From an uncultured Akkermansia sp. (GTDB taxonomy: Bacteria; Verrucomicrobiota; Verrucomicrobiia; Verrucomicrobiales; Akkermansiaceae), in the NCBI GenBank assembly GCA_947589345.1, contig CANQAC010000003.1, forward strand, positions 22,420 through 86,419: a stretch of 64,000 bases of DNA, in the 5' to 3' direction. Position 1 is the first letter of the stretch, and every line of letters starts with the position of its first letter. Of this stretch, positions 30,535 to 38,521 are shown one piece after another. The translations under genes and the position numbers were made by a program. The notes under the pieces are model-generated. The model did no database searches, was not told the origin of the DNA, and saw nothing but the letters and a program-made list of their open reading frames with translations.

Positions 30535-31050
30535 TCAAAAACCCGAACCGTCTTCGCGAACGAGACCGCGACCTTTGCAACGTAAGCAGGGGACGTTGGA
30601 CACGGCACCGCGATGTCCCCTGCCATAGCAATCCGGACAGGTGACGACACGCACATGCGGCTTATCCGGCGCAATGCCGTCACGCACCCCGGTATCAACA
30701 CCATTCAGCGCACTTCCGTCCGACCGCACCATTCCCTCTCCCTTGCACTGGGCACACCTGCCGCCCGCACGCATGCGCCCGGTTCCTCCGCAAGATTGGC
30801 AGACAAAAACAGCGCCGTTCTGCGCATCCCGAGCCAAACCACTTCTCACGCGGGAGGGCATCCCGTTGACGAGGTCGCCGTTCTCCCGCACCACCTTTTG
30901 CCCCTTACACTGCACGCAGACGCCGCTCACCATCCGCCCTGTACCGCCGCACGATGGACACACCTTCACCGCCTCCTGCGCCCCGGCCATCCCAAGGCAC
31001 ACGCACGCCAGTGCTCCAAAAATCCACATCTTGATGTCCTCGATGCTCAT
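30535..31050 (-). CDS. Secreted protein with DnaJ-type CxxCxGxG zinc-ribbon repeats (no J domain)
   Basis: CPSCGGTGRM..CVQCKGQK, CQSCGGTGRM..CAQCKGEG, CPDCYGRGHR..CLRCKGRG; N-terminal signal/TM. Confidence 0.75.
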   Translation of the reverse strand: MSIEDIKMWIFGALACVCLGMAGAQEAVKVCPSCGGTGRMVSGVCVQCKGQKVVRENGDLVNGMPSRVRSGLARDAQNGAVFVCQSCGGTGRMRAGGRCAQCKGEGMVRSDGSALNGVDTGVRDGIAPDKPHVRVVTCPDCYGRGHRGAVSNVPCLRCKGRGLVREDGSGF

Positions 31051-31174
31051 AAACTCTTTTCTTTTCCTACCTCTCATTTCTTAAGTCTTTCCCGGTACAT
31101 TTCATCGCATTTTCTCCTCATCCGGAGGTTATTTCACCTCTGACCTTTATTGTCAATACTTTTCTGAACACAAA

Positions 31175-31273
31175 ATGCAATTTAATGAAGGAACTTTTGC
31201 TCTAAATATGCAATTTGATAAAGGAATTTTGGGATTATTTATGCAATCTGATGAAGGAAAATTCTCCTTTATG
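31175..31273 (+). repeat. Three imperfect 33-bp direct repeats
   Basis: Units begin at 31175, 31208 and 31241: ATGCAATTTAATGAAGGAACTTTTGCTCTAAAT / ATGCAATTTGATAAAGGAATTTTGGGATTATTT / ATGCAATCTGATGAAGGAAAATTCTCC.... Confidence 0.85.
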
Positions 31274-31412
31274 AGTAACGAAACGCGAGCTGCTTCCGGC
31301 TCACCTCTTCGCTCAATTTCGAAAATTTTCCCGCGCATTCGGTCACGCCTCCGCTTCGCGTAGCCCGCACGACGGCACGCGAATTTTCTAAATCGTAAAT
31401 AAGCTCACGGCT

Positions 31413-31649
31413 TCACCATTCCGTGATATCCCGCCCTTGGGCGTCATCGAAGGAGCCGAGCAGGATGCGGATGATGTCGATAACCTGCCAGATGACGAAA
31501 CCGCCACCTGTCAGAATCTGCAAAACGCCTGAAATGATCTTCCCCGTGTAAATACGGTGCAACCCACCGCAACACGAGCAAAAGAACAAACAGGCTAATA
31601 TCAACGTCACCGTCCGTGACCTGGGCGATACATTTTCTTCCATGTTCAT
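31413..31649 (-). CDS. TM2-domain-like small membrane protein
   Basis: LILACLFFCSCCGGLHRIYTGKIISGVLQILTGGGFVIWQVIDIIRILLG: TM2 pattern G-x-HRFY-x-G-x2-x-G-x2-Q...W-x-x-DhI. Confidence 0.85.
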   Translation of the reverse strand: MNMEENVSPRSRTVTLILACLFFCSCCGGLHRIYTGKIISGVLQILTGGGFVIWQVIDIIRILLGSFDDAQGRDITEW

Positions 31650-31691
31650 AAGATGATATAAGTTAAAAGATCATTTTCTGCTCACCCAAGT

Positions 31692-31883
31692 TCACCATAC
31701 GCTTTGAATAAGCCACACTGCACCCATCAATCCGCACGCAAGAGCCCCAAAAAGCAAATTCACCTCCCACGGCGGCGCAGGCATCGGATCCACAAAGTGC
31801 TTCGAGCAAAAATAATTCTGCACCCTCTCCACGCGCCGCTGCCACCAACCCCTGGGTTCTTGTCGCTGACTGTTCGTCTCCAT
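31692..31883 (-). CDS. Small single-TM protein
   Basis: METNSQRQEPRGWWQRRVERVQNYFCSKHF...LLFGALACGLMGAVWLIQSVW; lies directly downstream of the 44-aa ORF on the same strand. Confidence 0.45.
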   Translation of the reverse strand: METNSQRQEPRGWWQRRVERVQNYFCSKHFVDPMPAPPWEVNLLFGALACGLMGAVWLIQSVW

Positions 31884-31888
31884 ACTCG

Positions 31889-32023
31889 TTACCTAAATAA
31901 TTTCAGTGAAAGATACGCCACCCCAACCACGCACACGGCGATCAGCCACGTCGGCACATCCGGCCACAAAGAATGCAACGATTCCACAAAATCACGAAAT
32001 GAAGCTAGAACGTAGGTTTTCAT
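31889..32023 (-). CDS. 44-aa single-TM microprotein
   Basis: Hand translation of minus strand: MKTYVLASFRDFVESLHSLWPDVPTWLIAVCVVGVAYLSLKLFR*; stop 5 nt before the next ATG. Below the ORF-track size cutoff. Confidence 0.45.
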   Translation of the reverse strand: MKTYVLASFRDFVESLHSLWPDVPTWLIAVCVVGVAYLSLKLFR

Positions 32024-32275
32024 CTTTCTTTCTCTTTTACTTCATCGTTTCCGTCTCTCATTTTTCCGAGCAGTCAGCGTTTGTGGAATGACGTTGTTTC
32101 CACCAATTCTCCCGTACTCATACTGACACTCTACATCAATCTTCCTCTGCTAGCAAGTTAAAAGTATTGTTTCACCTTATTTTATCTCTTAGCAGTTTTA
32201 AATTAGAATATATTTTGCTATTTAATCAGCTTTTTATTTGACAAAACATGAGAAAAATGTTACAAGGGCTCGACT

Positions 32276-32761
32276 ATGAAAGCGAGCATCGTGAAATACA
32301 CCATCCTCGGCGTTATAGGTTTCGGAATTCTTCTTCTGAGTGTACCCCCTGTCCACGCAGCTGAACATTTCAACCGTTGCGGAACAAGCGTGACCCTGCA
32401 GTCCTCACTGGAGAAAGGTATAGAGAGCGTGAAACAGAAACTTGAGCAGAAAGCTTGGGACGACGCTTTGGGGGCAATCCATCCTCTCCATTCGGCCCTG
32501 GATCGATACACACAGCATGTGAAAGGATGCTCCGCGTGCAAAGATTATATCAAGGAAGAGAAAATCTCATGGTGGCAGCTCTTGAAAAGCGTAGAGGATT
32601 GGGTTGAGGAACAGGAAAAGGAATATTGCGATATCCTTAATAATTTGACAGCAGAAATTGTGCGCGCGAAGAATGAGCCATGGCGTACAAAACATCTTCC
32701 AGACAAGATCAATAAGTGGATCGACAAATTGATCCATCTAAAAGAGGTGTTTGTGGACTGA
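32276..32761 (+). CDS. Hypothetical secreted/membrane-anchored helical protein
   Basis: MKASIVKYTILGVIGFGILLLSVPPVHA signal-like N-terminus, then Cys-containing helical region (CGTS...KGCSACKDY). Confidence 0.6.
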   Translation: MKASIVKYTILGVIGFGILLLSVPPVHAAEHFNRCGTSVTLQSSLEKGIESVKQKLEQKAWDDALGAIHPLHSALDRYTQHVKGCSACKDYIKEEKISWWQLLKSVEDWVEEQEKEYCDILNNLTAEIVRAKNEPWRTKHLPDKINKWIDKLIHLKEVFVD

Positions 32762-32849
32762 TTACGCGGTGCGCCATGGGAGCTTGGTGTCCTACCGTTT
32801 GGCGCTTTCCCTGGCAAACATGTCTCGCCTACGCTTGAATGCTTCACAT

Positions 32850-33806
32850 TTAAACACTCGCACTTAATCGCGCATTAATAGCTGAGGAGATATCCGGCGA
32901 TATGGGACCGGGGATACTCTCCACCAGACTGCGCGCGAGTCGGTCGAGTTCCTGAGGAGTGGGGATGCGCCAGTGCGGGCGTTCATGCGAAGTGGCAGAA
33001 GAACCATCACCACCCACGGCGCGTATCAAAAAGCGGCGCACGTACATGCCCAGGGTTGCGCTGAGCGCCACAGCTCCCAACGCAGGCAACAAGCCACCGC
33101 CCAAGCCGAGCGCGGTAAGTCCCGCACCCGCCAGCGCTACGGAACCGGCCGTGCCTGCGCCCACCAGCAATCCCTGCTGCAGAGCGGGGTCACCCGCGCG
33201 CTGCACCTTGCACGCCATAGCCAGAGCTACCACTGCGGCGCACAGACCAATCGGGTTCGCTGAGAGGACACCGGCCAAGCCACCGGCGGAGGCCAGTTCC
33301 GCCAACTGCCGCACATCCGCCTGCCGACAGCCCACCACCACTGCCGCGCTGGAAAGAACACCTGCAAACAACTCAAGACCATTGATTTGCAGCAAGTCCC
33401 CCAACCAATGCTTCGGTATGAATAAATGCTCCTGGAGCCAGCTGCTCGCGCTCGCGTAGCCAGCCGGGTCCAGTGACACTACTGGCAATCCCGACACAGA
33501 AAACAAATCTTTGCCCAAGTGCCCCGCTGTTCCCATCAGCTCCTGCCATAGCGTATCATTCGGCAAGGCGCGGGCGGATGCCTCGAACGCACCGAAAATG
33601 TCGTGCTGACCATCCAGCAAGTGATGCAACTGTGAACCTCCGACATGCGTGCTCAGGTACACGCTGTCGATAGCCTTGTCATACGCCGTGGTATTGGCGG
33701 TGTTAATCCACTCTGCCAACTGATGCGCCACGCCGTGTCCGGACGCGCCTCCTAAAGCGGCATCCCCCAGCATTCCGCCGGTAAAAAGTGTTTTCCGCCC
33801 ATTCAT
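32850..33806 (-). CDS. Gly/Ala-rich multi-helix membrane protein, last gene of GTPase operon
   Basis: ATG at 33806 overlaps the upstream stop (ATGA); hydrophobic segments LCAAVVALAMACK, GLLVGAGTAGSVALAGAGLTALGLGGGLLPALGAVALSATLGMYV. Confidence 0.65.
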   Translation of the reverse strand: MNGRKTLFTGGMLGDAALGGASGHGVAHQLAEWINTANTTAYDKAIDSVYLSTHVGGSQLHHLLDGQHDIFGAFEASARALPNDTLWQELMGTAGHLGKDLFSVSGLPVVSLDPAGYASASSWLQEHLFIPKHWLGDLLQINGLELFAGVLSSAAVVVGCRQADVRQLAELASAGGLAGVLSANPIGLCAAVVALAMACKVQRAGDPALQQGLLVGAGTAGSVALAGAGLTALGLGGGLLPALGAVALSATLGMYVRRFLIRAVGGDGSSATSHERPHWRIPTPQELDRLARSLVESIPGPISPDISSAINARLSASV

Positions 33807-33997
33807 TTGCTCTTGTCTTCTCGCATCTTTTGCAGTGCCACGTCCGCTTTCGCCGCCAGCAGGGATACACCTGCCGAAACGATATTCCAAATGGTAATCG
33901 GAGGATCTACCATAATCGTCCTCCCCAACCATATGTCACAAACGACCTTAAAGTTTTCGCGAGCCTCCTTCAATCGTTCTTCACTGCTCTTCTTCAT
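33803..33997 (-). CDS. 64-aa small protein with one hydrophobic helix
   Basis: MKKSSEERLKEARENFKVVCDIWLGRTIMVDPPITIWNIVSAGVSLLAAKADVALQKMREDKSK; translationally coupled to 33806. Confidence 0.55.
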   Translation of the reverse strand: MKKSSEERLKEARENFKVVCDIWLGRTIMVDPPITIWNIVSAGVSLLAAKADVALQKMREDKSK

Positions 33998-34056
33998 GAT
34001 ATATTGACTGATTGATAATGAAGTTCACGCTCCGCTACCATCAAAACCCAATCCCC

Positions 34057-34977
34057 TTACGGCTGAGCTTGTACCGTGGATACCTCTGTTTGTCCGTTAT
34101 CGTTTTCCTTCGATTGCTCCCCAGCGGGTTGCGCAGGCACCAATCCTGCAGCAGGAAGACCATCCCTGTTTGTCGCAGAAGATACCTCTCCTTGCTTCTC
34201 TCCATTCTGTGGCTGACTCTTCGGTTGCTCCTCAGCAGGAAGTCTCCGTTGCACAGCGGGCGGCTGTCCTATCGGTTCAGTTTTTTTTTGCGATTCATCG
34301 TTCCCGCACCCATGCAGAAAAAGCCCCAGCACACCCACCAAAATGACCCCAATGCACACCGCTTCGATGGGGTTATTATTGCACCATTCCTTACAAACCC
34401 TAGCCTTATCAACTAGCACCTTCTTCATCCGCTCAATGTCCGACTCTACCACTTTCGGTCCCAGAAGAGCCCCCGGCACCTTGTTCCACAGGCATATATC
34501 AGGGCTCTCCTGCGACCATTGTCCACCAAAATGATCCGACAGGATAATGCGCAGCCCCGGATTCGAACGCAGTGTATGCTCTCTTAATTCAGCAATAACC
34601 TTCTCCACACCCTCATTTGCCTTATGACAGTATTTTCCCTTTGTGAAGAAATTCCCGTTATCCTTTTCCACCGGGTGACCCGCTGCAAGTTTCACCAATC
34701 GCTCCACAGACTCTGCTGCAGCGGAAAAAAAGTTTCCCCTCTCTAGCAAATAAGCAATTGTGAGAGACCGCGCTTCAGCCTCACTCAGTTGTTCAACTAC
34801 CACAGCATCTCCGTCGTCATCCTTCGCTGCTAAAAAATATTCGCCGCCCAAGTGGGTGTATTCCACAAGCAAGCGATACCCTTCGCCATCAACATCCGGA
34901 AGTCTGTTCGACAGATCCCTATTCCTTTTGGATGTATTAGCGATCCACTGACCCTGATTGCAATAATATATTTTCAT
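34057..34977 (-). CDS. Single-TM protein with Pro/Gln/Glu-rich C-terminal tail
   Basis: Soluble N-domain, TM NPIEAVCIGVILVGVLGLFLHGC, then low-complexity tail; 9 bp downstream of the 34987 gene. Confidence 0.6.
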   Translation of the reverse strand: MKIYYCNQGQWIANTSKRNRDLSNRLPDVDGEGYRLLVEYTHLGGEYFLAAKDDDGDAVVVEQLSEAEARSLTIAYLLERGNFFSAAAESVERLVKLAAGHPVEKDNGNFFTKGKYCHKANEGVEKVIAELREHTLRSNPGLRIILSDHFGGQWSQESPDICLWNKVPGALLGPKVVESDIERMKKVLVDKARVCKEWCNNNPIEAVCIGVILVGVLGLFLHGCGNDESQKKTEPIGQPPAVQRRLPAEEQPKSQPQNGEKQGEVSSATNRDGLPAAGLVPAQPAGEQSKENDNGQTEVSTVQAQP

Positions 34978-34986
34978 ATTTAAATT

Positions 34987-36045
34987 TCACGGTTTGAGTG
35001 TTGTTAAATGATCAATTTTTGACAAAACATCCGGGGTGTGATTCGTCATTGCTAATTTGCGACCGGTATCTCCCGCTACGCTCGAGAGCGCACGTGCGAT
35101 TTTTCCGTATTTTCCGGGAATCATACCCGACAAAAGCGCGGCAACCCGCATCACTTGCCCCGATACCTGTCCCGATTCCTTCTCTCCGACGCAGCAATAG
35201 CGGCAAAAATGCTCACAATTATTGGTTACAAGGTTGTATTTACCCCATGCGTCCGCATGGAAAAATACCCACACGGCTCGGTTGCGAGTCAGCAAACGTT
35301 TCCTCGCCCCGCTCTCCCGGTACGCCGCCTGCCAGCCGGTAGATTTACTACTTTTCCAACTCATGAAGTTTTGCAGACTGTCCGCCTTAATGCGGCTCTC
35401 TCCGCTCTCCATGCGGCAAGTAGAGAAGTGAATAATCCAATCGCCCTCGATAAGAATACCATGGTGCTCAAAGGCGGGTATAAAGGCATCCGGTACACAC
35501 GCATCGATGGCGCTCCCACTGCCCTCAAGAGGTATCCCAAGCCACTCCACCACCTCGGAGGGGCGAAGCTCCAAGTCTGTCACCCAGTGACGCCCGGCGG
35601 CGGGTGCCTTCTCCTCAAGCAAAGTCTCCATGCTCTCTCCCCACACGCATTCAGCCACGAAGTCATCCCCGGGAAAACTCCGTAGCCCCTCCAGTGCCTC
35701 GCCAAGCCTGCCACGCGCTCTTTCGTACACTGCGATCGGCTCTTGTTTATTCAACAGCTCCGGCGCGATGACGTAAAGCTCTTGCCCGGTACACAGGAAC
35801 TCCTCCACGCTCATTTCCACGATGCGGAAGCGGACCGCCTCCGGGGTGGAACCGGTGCAGTCTTGGCAGATCACTTTGTCGGTTTCTCCGGCAATACCGA
35901 AGCGCACTTTCACAGGCAAGCCGTACCGGCGCAGTTTTTCCTCCTGTGCCAAAGCAACCACTACCTGCCCGCAGCTCAACTCCGCCACATTATTTACCTT
36001 GTGCGGCGGTCTCGCTGCCTGCTCTCGTAAAAACAATCCGATCAT
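34987..36045 (-). CDS. LRAT-type (NlpC/P60 superfamily, permuted papain fold) domain protein
   Basis: FEHHGILIEGDWIIHFS (His-box, 13-residue HxG...H spacing as in LRAT HYGIYLGDNRVAH) followed by YNLVTNNCEHFCRYC (LRAT catalytic NCEHF motif). Confidence 0.78.
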   Translation of the reverse strand: MIGLFLREQAARPPHKVNNVAELSCGQVVVALAQEEKLRRYGLPVKVRFGIAGETDKVICQDCTGSTPEAVRFRIVEMSVEEFLCTGQELYVIAPELLNKQEPIAVYERARGRLGEALEGLRSFPGDDFVAECVWGESMETLLEEKAPAAGRHWVTDLELRPSEVVEWLGIPLEGSGSAIDACVPDAFIPAFEHHGILIEGDWIIHFSTCRMESGESRIKADSLQNFMSWKSSKSTGWQAAYRESGARKRLLTRNRAVWVFFHADAWGKYNLVTNNCEHFCRYCCVGEKESGQVSGQVMRVAALLSGMIPGKYGKIARALSSVAGDTGRKLAMTNHTPDVLSKIDHLTTLKP

Positions 36046-36063
36046 GCTCTGCCTCTCCGTTTT

Positions 36064-38490
36064 TTATTTCTTTCCGAACTTCTTCGATATCTCACCATCC
36101 AGATCCTGACACCGTTCGAGCAGATCTGGGATGGTCTCTTTAACCATCGGTTCAAGTACCTCTCTCACCCGCCGTTTCTCACTGTCCGCCTCCTTACTAT
36201 CATCCTCTGCCCGCGTCTTCTGCTCCTCCAAGGCTTCCTTCACATAATCGGCGGTATTCTTCAGCACCATAACGTAGTCGTTCAAGTGTTTCCAATATTG
36301 TCCATTCTGTAGAATTTGTGTGAAATGCTGCTTCGCTGCATCGATAAACGTATCACTCGTATTCTCCAGCAATTCTTTAACTTTTTCGCATGCCCGATCT
36401 GCATCTGTTTCCCCCCAATGAAGAGGATTAAGAATATTATTCAAATATGAAATATTGATATCTTCAATACCGGGAATGTCACGCAAAATAATCGGAAGTT
36501 TTTCCAGTTCTTTAACGATATCTTGTTCTTCCTCCTTCTTTTGCGCATCCTTGAAGGAATCAAAACCTGGCAAATTTTTGGAATATTCCTGATACACCCT
36601 GCCCCACTTTGTCAACATCTTCTTCACTTCACCATAACTCTCCAGTTTCGGAAGGCCCTCGACAACTTTCTCATCCCGCAATTGAGCGAGAAGAGATACC
36701 ATATGTTCTTTGATCTGATCACGAATACCACCAATAATAAGCCCTTTATCCTTTTCAGGGTCATACTGATGTACAAGATCATTCAACAAATCTGTCAGTT
36801 TCTGCTTCAATTCCTCCGCTCTATTCTCGTAGTAACTTTCAATTTGCCTGTTCAACCAATCAGCCAGTTCGTCCTGGAATGCATCTGCTGAATCATCAAT
36901 TTCATCTGTACATTGGTTGACAACTGATTGAAACTTTTTCAGAAGTCCCTCCTTTTTACCGAGTTCCCTTTTACGTTGTTCGACACTCTGCTCAAGTTCC
37001 TTTATTCTACCCTCTGCTTTTTCTTTCGCGCGATCAAGCAACATGATGACTTTTTTCGTCCCTTGATCTTGAAGAAGAGCATGCGCTTTTCTTAATGGGA
37101 TTGTTGTTTGTATTAGATCGATAAAATCCGGCACTTGGCTCTCTTGCAATGTTTCCTGCCATTTTATACGTTTGTCCGCGTCTTCATACTCCTCAATTTC
37201 TTTTCCTAAAAAAAGAAATACAAACTTACGTATTTGTTTTTCTAAAAATTTCTTACACCCATCTGGTTCAATCTTCCACTCTACGTCTCCGTACTCGCTC
37301 TCTATGCTTTCCTTAATTGCTTCGCAAGTATATCCCTCCAAGCCAGGTTCTGGTATCAAACCGTATTCCAAGCTCCGTAATGCTAGCGCCGTATGGTAAT
37401 CGTAAACCTCCGGTTTTACAAAACCAACACCTTCGATTTTTTGTACGCAATCTTTCTTTACGTTCCTCTTCCAATCATCAAGAGTTCTCCCTTTAACATT
37501 GGCACCAAAAAACAATCTATCATCTGCCCCTAACTGCTCTCTACACTTAGTTAAAGCTTTCACACATTGATCGCTCAAAGTATTCTCTCCTTTAATCCCG
37601 AAAAGAATAGCATCCGTATTCTTAATACACTCTTCCGCGACGTCCGTATCGCACTTGTTAGCAAAAAGACCAGGGCAATCTTCCACATCAATCCTTTCCC
37701 TTTTCAAATACTCAGAATCTACGTAATAGTGCAATTTTTTACAAAAGGCAAAGGCTACCTCCTCTTCGGTAAATACTTTATCCAAAGGCTTGCCGTCCTT
37801 CTCAACCTCCTCATTGTACCTCGATTCGTACAAATGCGGATACGAGGCATAACACCTGGCTTGCTTTACTTCTTCGATGCGTTGTACCTCACCCAATTCA
37901 ATACGAGCTCTGAACATATCGTAGAAATGTAAGAGGATCAAAGCGTGGCGGAAGAGACTTCTTTCCTCGGGTTTCAGCTCGACATTTTGTGATGGTTTAT
38001 GAACCAATTTTTCAAGGAGATATTGTTCAATTTTGTCACGATCTTGCTTTTTATCTAAGTTGAAATCTTCCGGCTTAAATGGACCGTCGACAGAAAGAAT
38101 CTTGATCGACTTGAGTACATTGATAATATCTTCTTTCCCGCACCATCTAACCTCGGCATAATCCTTCTTTTCCCCGGCAGGCAGTGCCGAGGCAACCACT
38201 TGGCATGCGCTCGTAGCAATGCCACCCGTTCCCCTTCCGCTTGGAGAAAGCTCCTTACCGCCGCACAAATAATTAAACATCGTGGACTTGCCACTTTGGA
38301 ATTCACCAACGAGCGTCAGCGTCATTCTGTCACTTTCGACTTTTTTGATATCCAATTGGCTCTTGCTGGCATCCATCTTACATTCTTTATGCACAGTATC
38401 AAGAACGCCTTGAGTTTCCTTCATTAGAGCGACTACGTTGTCTTTCAATCTAATGTATTCATTTTGAACGGTGGTAGTGTTTACTTTCAT
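36064..38490 (-). CDS. Dynamin-family-like large GTPase, 808 aa
   Basis: P-loop LVGEFQSGKSTMFNYLCGG; G2-like GTGGIATSA; G3 VEDCPGL; long coiled-coil C-terminal half. ATG at 38490 chosen (MKVNTTTVQNEY). Confidence 0.8.
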   Translation of the reverse strand: MKVNTTTVQNEYIRLKDNVVALMKETQGVLDTVHKECKMDASKSQLDIKKVESDRMTLTLVGEFQSGKSTMFNYLCGGKELSPSGRGTGGIATSACQVVASALPAGEKKDYAEVRWCGKEDIINVLKSIKILSVDGPFKPEDFNLDKKQDRDKIEQYLLEKLVHKPSQNVELKPEERSLFRHALILLHFYDMFRARIELGEVQRIEEVKQARCYASYPHLYESRYNEEVEKDGKPLDKVFTEEEVAFAFCKKLHYYVDSEYLKRERIDVEDCPGLFANKCDTDVAEECIKNTDAILFGIKGENTLSDQCVKALTKCREQLGADDRLFFGANVKGRTLDDWKRNVKKDCVQKIEGVGFVKPEVYDYHTALALRSLEYGLIPEPGLEGYTCEAIKESIESEYGDVEWKIEPDGCKKFLEKQIRKFVFLFLGKEIEEYEDADKRIKWQETLQESQVPDFIDLIQTTIPLRKAHALLQDQGTKKVIMLLDRAKEKAEGRIKELEQSVEQRKRELGKKEGLLKKFQSVVNQCTDEIDDSADAFQDELADWLNRQIESYYENRAEELKQKLTDLLNDLVHQYDPEKDKGLIIGGIRDQIKEHMVSLLAQLRDEKVVEGLPKLESYGEVKKMLTKWGRVYQEYSKNLPGFDSFKDAQKKEEEQDIVKELEKLPIILRDIPGIEDINISYLNNILNPLHWGETDADRACEKVKELLENTSDTFIDAAKQHFTQILQNGQYWKHLNDYVMVLKNTADYVKEALEEQKTRAEDDSKEADSEKRRVREVLEPMVKETIPDLLERCQDLDGEISKKFGKK

Positions 38491-38521
38491 GGTAGGTAAT
38501 GGTAATGTTTGTGAAGAAAAA

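Noticed and set aside
29196-30704. Minus-strand ORFs (250, 245 aa) opposite the ankyrin gene
   Set aside because: Antisense shadows of the ankyrin repeats with repetitive composition.
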